64,000 nucleotides of DNA from Adiantum capillus-veneris (taxonomy: Eukaryota; Streptophyta; Polypodiopsida; Polypodiales; Pteridaceae): assembly GCA_014529385.2 (NCBI GenBank), contig CM043943.1:104070355-104134354 (forward strand), read 5' to 3'. Both the position numbers and the translations under genes were made by a program. Under the pieces are notes generated by a model. That model was not told where the DNA came from. It worked only from the letters and a program-made list of their open reading frames with translations, and did no database searches. The first letter of the stretch is position 1. Each line of letters begins with the position of its first letter. This document shows, one piece after another, positions 57,370 to 64,000 of the stretch.

Positions 57370-58400
57370 AGATATCTTCGCTTGGTCGTCAAGGGTGTTG
57401 ATCCAGAAATCTGTCAACATGCCATACCCATGAGAGATGATGCAAAACCAAGTAGACAAAGGCCATACACGTATAATGAAACATTTGCCAACAAGATAAA
57501 AGAAGAGATTGAAAAACTAAAGGAAGCCAAATTCATTTACGAAATTGAACACACAGATTGGGTGTCTCCGATTGTGATAGTACCCAAGAAAAATGGAAAA
57601 TTACGAGTGTGTATTAATCTCAAAAAGGTGAATGTAGCTACCATTAGAGACAACTATCCTCTTCCAATCACTGAGCACGTTTTAGAACGAGTTGTAGGAA
57701 AAGAATCTTACAGCTTCTTAGATGGCTTTTCAAGATACAATCAACTTTTGGTTGACCCAAAAGATCACCATAAAACTGCTTTTGCAACAGAATGGGGTAT
57801 ATTTGCCTATCGGGTAATGCGGTTTGGGTTCACTAATGCTCCAGCCACATTTCAAAGTTTGATGAGCCATGCCTTCAAAGAATAACTTAGGAAATTCTTA
57901 AAAGTATATATGGATGATCTATGCGTACATTCATCAATCTGATCTGATCATTTTGAACACCTCCAAAAGGTGTAGACTTTATAGGATTTGCTTAAATCCT
58001 AAAAAGTGTACATTCATGGGTAGACAAGGAAAAATTCTTGGACATATAGTGTCTAAAAATGGCATAGCTACCGATATTGAGAAGATTCATGTCATTGCTA
58101 ATTTTCCTAGACCAACAACAGTCAAGGGGGTACAAGCCTTCATGGGGCATTGTGGATATTACCGACGGTTCATCTACATGTATGCTATAATTGCAAAACC
58201 CATGTATGGCTTGATTACACACTTTGAATGGACCGGGACATATGAAGAATCCTTCATGAATCTTAAGCAAGCTCTCACCTCAGCTCCAATATTGAAAGCA
58301 CTAGATTGGAATAAGGTATTCCACGTACATGTAGATGCTTCCAATTTTGCTATCGATTGTATACTATATAGCTCAACTAGAAGATGGGAAAATTGACTTT
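57370..58400 (+). pseudogene. Element G reverse transcriptase with intact YMDD box
   Basis: KGVDPEICQHAIPMRDDAKP starts the domain at about 57387. Then DWVSPIVIVPKKNGKLRVCI, the first palm Asp in SYSFLDGFSRYNQLLVDPKD (about 57706-57765), RVMRFGFTNAPATFQSLMSH, and the active site FLKVYMDDLCVHSS at about 57895-57935. Stops occur at 57883 and just past the YMDD box. The thumb with GHCGYYRRFIYMYAIIAKPM follows at about 58145-58205. The enzyme would copy element RNA into cDNA in the particle. Confidence 0.88.
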
Positions 58401-58800
58401 CCTATTTCTTATGCTAGCCGACAATTGAACATGGCGGAAAAGAATTACACCACCACCAAAAGGGAAGGATTAGGAATGATCTATGCCGCTAAAAAGTATA
58501 GATATTACCTATTAGCCAACAAGTTTGTGTTCTTTGTGGACCACCAAGCTTTGTTGTATTTGGTCAACAAGCCATGCAGCAGAAAGAATGGTGATATGGT
58601 TCATTATTCTTCTCAAATTTGATTTCACTGTGGTTGTAAAAAAGGGCACTATACATCAACGAGCAAAACATTTGTCAAGGATTGTTTCAGGAGAATTACC
58701 TAAAGGGGTAGACGATGATCTACCAGATGCCTATTTGTTCTCCGTGGAAATAGTACCTAGATGTTTGGAAAACATTGTGTCATTGATGACAATAGCCCAA
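58290..58800 (+). pseudogene. Element G RNase H
   Basis: VHVDASNFAIDCILYSS starts the domain at about 58325 (first acidic residue present). It then breaks into a second frame (FPISYASRQLNMAEKNYTTT, VDHQALLYLVNKP), and a third frame from 58525 (FDFTVVVKKGTIHQRAKHLS). Three frames are needed to read it; the minus copy is open over the same range. Confidence 0.82.
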
Positions 58801-59400
58801 GTAGATTCACAAATACACTTCCTATCACAATCAGATTAATCGAGCAATCGGCTATGTATCAATTACTAGCTGGTAGGCTATACAAAAGAAATCGAGATGG
58901 GATATTGCTCTTATGCATTAATCCTGAGGAAAAAGAACAGTACCTAAGTCAAGCACGTGTTGCCATAGTAGGACTTCACTTTGCGGAAGAACAAACTATG
59001 CAACACCCATACCTCATGTAACATTGTTTCAAATGTCACATGTTCCTAAGTGGAGTAACTATCTAGTTAATTACTTATCAAGCTGAACATTTCCTGAGGA
59101 TATGAGTAAACGCCATCAAAGATCAATTGAAACTGAAGCAAGAGACTATGCTCTTATTGGGAACCAATTGTATCGGAGAGATAAAGATCAACATTTGTGT
59201 CTTTGTGCAAATGAAAACAAGTATATGTTGATTATAGAACAAGCACATGCTGGATTAGCTGGAGGTCACTTTTCTAGTGAGACCACCGCAAGAGCAATCT
59301 TGATGGCAGGCATATGGTGGCCAACACTTTTTGCAGATGCCAAAGAATATGTTCGAAGGTGTGATGCTTGTCAACAAACAAAAACGCCAACACGTGTAGA
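58800..59400 (+). pseudogene. Element G tandem zinc modules, first one truncated
   Basis: The first module reads LYKRNRDGILLLCINPEEKE, then GLHFAEEQTMQ, then jumps to HPYLM, so the segment with CPQCQ has been deleted relative to 49005-49100. The second module is complete: LYRRDKDQHLCLCANENKYM, then GGHFSSETTARAILMAGIWW, ending in YVRRCDACQQTK. Frame 59102-59656 joins it directly to the integrase core. Confidence 0.72.
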
Positions 59401-60140
59401 TAGAATGCCCTTAAGACCAATGATGGGGGCTAAAGCTTTCGCAAAATGGGGTATAGAATTTGTTGGACCAATACAACCACCTGCTTATAGAACCCAAGCT
59501 CAATATATCATTGTGGCTACGGACTATTTGACCAAGTGGGCTGAGGCTAAAGCAACTCAAAAGAATGATGCCAGAACCACTGCTGCATTCTTATATGAGT
59601 ATGTATTCACGAGATATGGACTACCAATAGAGATCTGGAACTCATTTCCTCAATGAGGTAATCGAGTATTTGGTTAATGAGTTTATGGTTATCCATAACA
59701 AGTCAACTCCCTATCACCCACAAGCAAACGGACAAGCTGAGCATACGAATAAAATTCTTAGCTTGGTGCGGACTAAAGTGGTTAGTTAAGGAAGAACAGA
59801 CTGGGAAATGAATCTCCATGCTGCTCTATGGGCTTATCGAGTTTCATTCAAAACAGCTTTAAATGCTACACCCTTTAACCTTGTTTATGGTCTTGATGCC
59901 ATACTTCCAATAGAATTTTTATTGCCGACATTAAGGGTAGCACAAAATCTTGAGTGGATTGGACATGAATTGCCAGAAAGACTTGAAGATTTGGAAAAGC
60001 TAGATGAGCAAAGGCTAACTGCTGTAGCTTAAATCTATGCACAAAGGCGGAAACAAATTTTTTTTTTTTGATGCCCACTTAATCACAAAAATCTTCAAGA
60101 AAGGGGACTTAGTTTTAGTCTCCCTTAAGCAACATATTCA
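59400..60140 (+). pseudogene. Element G integrase core, second Asp deleted
   Basis: The first Asp is present in IIVATDYLTKWAEAKATQKN (about 59508-59565). At about 59630 the text passes from GLPIEI directly to GTHFLNEV with a frameshift, so the VNDR segment holding the second catalytic Asp is deleted. The Glu is present in NGQAEHTNKIL (about 59725-59760). The C-terminal part continues in 59808-60032 (ALWAYRVSFKTALNATPFNL). Confidence 0.85.
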
Positions 60141-60319
60141 TTGAAGATGTATCTCCAAGTGGAGCAGTAAAATTGTCCACCCTAGATGGTGAACCAATGG
60201 CTAATTGGATAGTAGTGGATGTCGTTTAAAGAAATACAATTTGCTGCTAACTAATGAATTGCTAGAAAGAATGCATGCAGCCAAGCAAAGGAAGACTAAA
60301 AGATAGCAGGTTATTGATG

Positions 60320-60885
60320 AAGCCCAAGAGGAAGCTCGGCTTCGGGTACTCAAACGGAAAGCTGCTCTCAAAAATCGACATATACCAATTGCCATCAATA
60401 CTGTGGAATTAGATGACCGACAATGGGAATTACCTAAAGACACAGTTTCAACAGATGATGATTGGTTAGACGGAATGGACCTGCACATCAAAGTACAACT
60501 CAACAATCATAGCACCAATGCTTTGGTCGACACAGGAGCTAGAGTAAATGCAGTCAGCTATTCAACATACAAGAAGGCAACAAGTCAAGCATTGACGGCA
60601 AGAATAGCGACAATCAAAGGATGCCACAAGAACCCAACTCCAACATTGGGAGCAGTCAAGTTGAACGTGATAGTACATGGATGTTCATGTCCTCATCAGT
60701 TTGTATGCTTACCAGATGAATACATGAATGAGACAATGATTCTTGGAATTCCCTGGATGCGAATATACAAAGTAGTACCAGATTGGGATACAAATCAACT
60801 AAAGCTATCCTCTAAAGGCGGGCAACTCATTGTTCCAATTGCACCAAGCAAGGAGGAATGGAAAAGAAGCAATCAGTAGACCAAA
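60320..60885 (+). pseudogene. Element G second protease (PR2), catalytic triplet intact
   Basis: Open frame 60403-60879 encodes a full retropepsin-like domain: LHIKVQLNNHSTNALVDTGA (catalytic DTG at about 60526-60534), RVNAVSYSTYKKATSQ, the core strands AVKLNVIVHGCSCPHQFVCL, and the end signature MILGIPWMRIYKVVPDWD at about 60735-60790. It is about 160 residues, the usual protease size. It lies after the integrase C-terminus, with no other domain between. The clade already has PR1 before the RT, so this is a second protease of unknown target. It could instead serve as a non-catalytic binding module, but the DTG argues for activity when intact. Confidence 0.8.
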
Positions 60886-61530
60886 CCACGAGGAAGTCAA
60901 TCTTCTCCATCCCCTCGACAAGCAAATGCTACAAGTAGCATGCAAGGAGTCAGGCAAGTTTGGGTACCAAAAGCACAGCTTAAGGATAAACCGTTCATAT
61001 CTGGGTGCCTAAGACTTCACCAACAAAACAAAAGACGGTTCCAAGGGTTAAAACACAAAGACGAGAATCTCCGAGCAAGGAACCTAACATGAAATTGGTT
61101 TGGAAGAAAAAGGAGCACTTACTTCTCCACGCACTGTAAAACCAATCAAGCAATGGCGAGTTAAGTCTCAAAAGACTCCATCACACCACACAGCACCAAG
61201 CAGACCAAGCTACCTATGGTGAGAAAAAGCTCAAAAGTGCTACCAACAGCTCAAGCAATCAGTATGCTGAAGCATCCTGATGGTACAATAAAACAGAGAG
61301 CACACAAGCTACAAGATTTTCTCTTTGGAAGACATCAGTAGCAAACCTCGACATCAGAAACCCTTGAGTTAATTACTCAAGACCCAACTCTTGCACAACA
61401 TAGTGGTTTGAATTGCATTGATCTTCAAAGCATGGTAGAGCCAACCACCGCTATGAATAGACACGATTGTTCAACCCATGCACATAGTCGTCCCGGAGTA
61501 CGCCATCTAGGAGGGGTAGAAAGGCACTAA
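60886..61530 (+). pseudogene. Element G tail ORF with VWVPK motif
   Basis: RQVWVPKAQLKDKPFIS at about 60952-61002 matches the WVPK phrases of D and F. Basic, Lys/Gln/Ser-rich sequence follows across frames, ending with TLELITQDPTLAQH and HIVVPEYAI-like text near 61345-61510. Function unknown. Confidence 0.5.
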
Positions 61531-61564
61531 GTACTAAGTAATTAAGGGCAATGTTTGAAGAGGG

Positions 61565-62690
61565 AGGAAAAACTTCTATGTTAATGTGTGATATTTTGCA
61601 AAATTACCTAATAATGCCCTTATAATTCATCATCAAGGGAAAATTCACTGATAATATCTTCCCGATCAAAAATCATTAAAAAATAGTCCTTTTTGGGTAT
61701 TTTCATCATTTTTAGTGATAATGAGGCTTAAAAATAGAAAAATCCACCAAAAAACAATAAAGCTGTGTTTTTCAATGAATTTTAATAATTATTGAATTTT
61801 CACTTTACTTTTTTAAAGAATTTTGCTATTTTCTTTGATTTTTCAAATAAACAAGTCAAAAATTAATAATAAATAGCAGGGAAGCTAAGAAGGAAAAATG
61901 GAAGACACGATGGTGATAAAAAAGATAAGGCAAACAGGCATAAAATTTTCAATGAAATCAGAAGATGGAAGCGGAAAGCCTAAATTAGGTGGCCAGGCCT
62001 ACTTTTGCAAAATTCTTGCAAAATGAGCTACAAAAACCCGATCAGGGAAATTTTTGAGTCTATAAAAGATTTCACGGCCTAGTAGAACTAACGGGGGAAT
62101 CTGGGGAAAATTGGTTCGGGAAGTCCGGGTATAGATATCCAAGGTAGGCTAAAACCACCTCATTTCCACTTGCAGCCTTTGCAGAGAGAGCTTTCTACCT
62201 CTTTCGCGCGTCTTTTTCGGAGTCCAAAATTGACTATTTTCAGCGCCATCTCACATGAGACATGAGGGGCAAGTTCTTTACTTGTCAATGATCCATTTTG
62301 TACGGCCAGTAGCTAGTCTAAATCCCTAGAAAAAACCCTAGAAACCGAGCAGTGCAGAAAGACCTACGACCAAAAATTGATCATAGCGGCCTGTTAGCTC
62401 GACCAAATCAGATGGGATTTGAACCATAGCATGCCCTAACATAATAGAACCTTTCTATATCATCAGTTGACCATTCCGCAGGGGTCGTCCCTAGTAGAAA
62501 AAAGCTAGGTTTCTGGCAGATGCCAGAATTCCGATATGACTCCACAAATAGCTTGCCTACGAGGTTCATATACAATGTATATGATTGCTTTAGTGAAATC
62601 AATCAAGCAAAGCCCTCAAAAAGCAGAAAATGGCTCGAAGGTTACAAAGTGTCAAATTCGACATACAGGGTCAAACTGACTCCAAATGAG
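61565..62690 (+). other. Putative LTR or 3' region of family G, plus copy
   Basis: A purine tract GAAGAGGGAGGAAAAA (about 61556-61571) is soon followed by TGTTAATGTGTGATA at 61579. A TATAAAAG box lies at 62061-62068. These suggest an LTR start and promoter. No PBS can be seen to its right and the right end is unknown. It matches 45301-46400 in inverted orientation. Confidence 0.5.
62061..62068 (+). promoter_or_regulatory. TATA box candidate in putative family G LTR
   Basis: TATAAAAG in GAGTCTATAAAAGATTTC. The minus copy reads ATAAATTT at the same place, so it is not conserved there. Confidence 0.4.
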
Positions 62691-63711
62691 CCAGAATTGG
62701 ACAAGTTGCTTCAAGACTATGTTGCGGACAAGTCCAAAGCTTCAAAGTTGACTGACCAACCCAACAGACAGTCTAGTCATAGAAAACGGTGATTTCAGAG
62801 TCGACAAAGCACAAAGTGATGCTGGCATGACCAATATTGACCAAATTCAATTTAAGACTTGTTTTAGGTGTATAGAATATGTCTAGGTCAAAAGCTATAA
62901 GTTTTGCAAAGAATTTGTCACTGTTGTAAATAATCGCGATTATTTACTTTTGCATCATTTTTGCTTGGAAATTGTATCATCACCTCACCTATCATGTGTA
63001 CACACATATGACATGCCAGAAATCAAGTATGAGCCAAAATGAGCACGCATAACTTGGAAAATTGCCAAAAAACGCATAGAAGTCTTTGCAAGCCAATTTT
63101 TGGGTTATGGACAACATTTCTTGATCTAAATCACCTCATATCTCATACACAGGGTCTACACAATGCCTAGAATGAAATTGTACCAAAAAATTTTGATTTT
63201 GGTAGAAAAGTTAATAATCGCGATTATTTACTTTCTAGCCAAAATTGGGGACTTTTGATATTTTGCCATCATACATCCAAAGTACATGATGTGCTAAGCC
63301 CACTAGCCAAATTTGAACCAATTTGGAGCTCAAAATCTCAAATTTCCTTTATATCTACTATTTCAGAGACCTAAAGCCACAATCTGGTACCGTTTTCACT
63401 TAATGCATCCAAATGAGCCCATATTTCACTCAGAGTATGTGTTTGGTATATACTTTAAGCCTATGAAGCCAAATTTGCAAAAAGTTGAAAAAAATACTCA
63501 GCTCTGTAAATAATTGCAATTATTTACTTTGGTTGCAAAAATTTGTTTTGACTTTACAGTTTTGTTCCTTGCATGTTTTATGCATCTATGCTTGTTTAGA
63601 AATTGATATGAAGCAATTTGGACCAAAATTGTCAGCATTTCAGACTAAAGGATATTTCAGAGAAAATTCTGACAAATCTGCTAACTTTGCACTCTATTCA
63701 CTGAACAGGAG
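62691..63711 (+). other. Leader of family G, plus copy, with palindromes
   Basis: No gene. Palindromes are at 62926-62947, about 63210-63231 and 63506-63527. The leader ends with CTATTCACTGAACAGGAGCC just before the ORF-X ATG. The string is the intact counterpart of the element F insertion site. Confidence 0.8.
62926..63527. repeat. Palindrome array, family G plus copy
   Basis: Three copies spaced 284 and 296 bp. The first is a perfect 22-base palindrome with core TCGCGA. The second has lost one base in its left arm. The third is again a perfect 22-base palindrome but with core TTGCAA, that is, with matching changes on both strands. Confidence 0.92.
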
Positions 63712-64000
63712 CCATGCAAGCAGCATAGAGGGCCAAGAAAAAGCTCAACCAAAAGGAAAAGTTGCAGGAATTGCCCGCATATTAACTAGACCCAGATTCG
63801 ATCAAAGCAGCCAAGGCAGCATACCTCTCCAAAGAACAGCTAGAAGAGCATCATACTACAGTCTTCACCAGCAGATTCAAGAGTGAAGAGGGGCATTAGG
63901 TGGAGTTGCAATTCCTACCTAAATAAGTATATGATGTTGCCACAAATCCAGAGACCAAAGAAGCCAACCGCAGGCTAGGACTCAAAGACTTTTATGAACA
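63712..64000 (+). pseudogene. ORF-X, plus copy (runs off the window)
   Basis: ATG at 63712 reads MQAA, stop, then RAKKKLNQKEKLQELPAY, stop, then YLSKEQLEEHHTTVFTSRFK, VELQFLPK, stop, VYDVATNPETKEANRRLGL and DFYE at the window edge. It is collinear with the minus copy at 35570-35280. Four in-frame stops are visible. The protein is unrecognised. Confidence 0.6.

Larger units (their letters stand above)
53356..61530 (+). mobile_element. Gypsy element G, plus copy, coding region
   Basis: Complete gene order of the clade: gag with zinc knuckles, PR1, RT, RNase H, zinc modules, integrase, PR2, tail. Its 5' LTR and leader are absent; the copia LTR and gag fragment abut its gag N-terminus. It matches 46400-52113 in inverted orientation from PR1 onward. 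Multiple frameshifts, deletions and stops are present. Confidence 0.88.

Noticed and set aside
61565-62690. Definite LTR call for family G
   Set aside because: Purine tract, TG start and TATA box fit, but no PBS or CA end could be fixed, so it was kept as putative only.

Overview
This window is intergenic DNA from a large plant nuclear genome, almost entirely LTR retrotransposons inserted into one another. The plant assignment rests on abundant Ty1/copia and Ty3/gypsy relatives, a chromovirus tail, a PIF/Harbinger-type transposase with a Myb/SANT-like partner gene, primer-binding sites of the plant gypsy kind (TTGGCGCCGTTGCCG) and initiator-Met kind (TGGTATCAAAGC), and long GA/GT/CT microsatellites. 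The species cannot be named. No intact host gene, tRNA, rRNA or CRISPR array was seen; every long coding stretch is broken by stops or frameshifts.

Layout. 1-5100: decayed plus-strand copia element A. 5100-11344: DNA-transposon debris (minus-strand Harbinger transposase 6440-7540, a MITE-like inverted-repeat element 8207-8462, a LINE endonuclease scrap, a copia LTR 9400-10089, a minus-strand two-exon Myb/SANT-like pseudogene 10504-11310). 11345-24413: plus-strand gypsy element D, inserted into the integrase of minus-strand copia element C (24450-26250, with a scrap at 11310-11344) and itself holding inverted chromovirus scraps (about 21165-24110). 27330-31473: minus-strand copia element B. 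31798-34060: plus-strand gypsy LTR and leader E, joined head-to-head to the minus-strand ORF-X (34060-35570). 35580-44280: complete minus-strand gypsy element F with two LTRs, near-matching 5-bp target duplications, PBS and PPT, but no reverse transcriptase or integrase; it sits 10 bp upstream of the ORF-X start. 44281-52113 (minus) and about 56650-64000 (plus): two inverted copies of gypsy family G, separated by a copia LTR plus gag fragment (52211-53355) and the G gag region.

The most interesting content is the D/E/F/G gypsy clade. (1) D and E/G leaders carry family-specific perfect palindromes sharing the core ATCGCGAT, repeated about every 260-290 bp. (2) G encodes a second retropepsin-like domain after the integrase, and D keeps a decayed counterpart. 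(3) G integrase has two tandem HHCC-like zinc modules. (4) An unrecognised ORF-X follows the palindrome leader. (5) D and F keep gag and protease but have lost pol, as expected of non-autonomous partners of a G-like element. A VWVPK-type tail is shared by D, F and G.

Coordinates of pseudogenes are domain extents read across frames and are good to tens of bases. LTR ends are given exactly only where TG...CA ends and a PBS, PPT or second LTR were visible.
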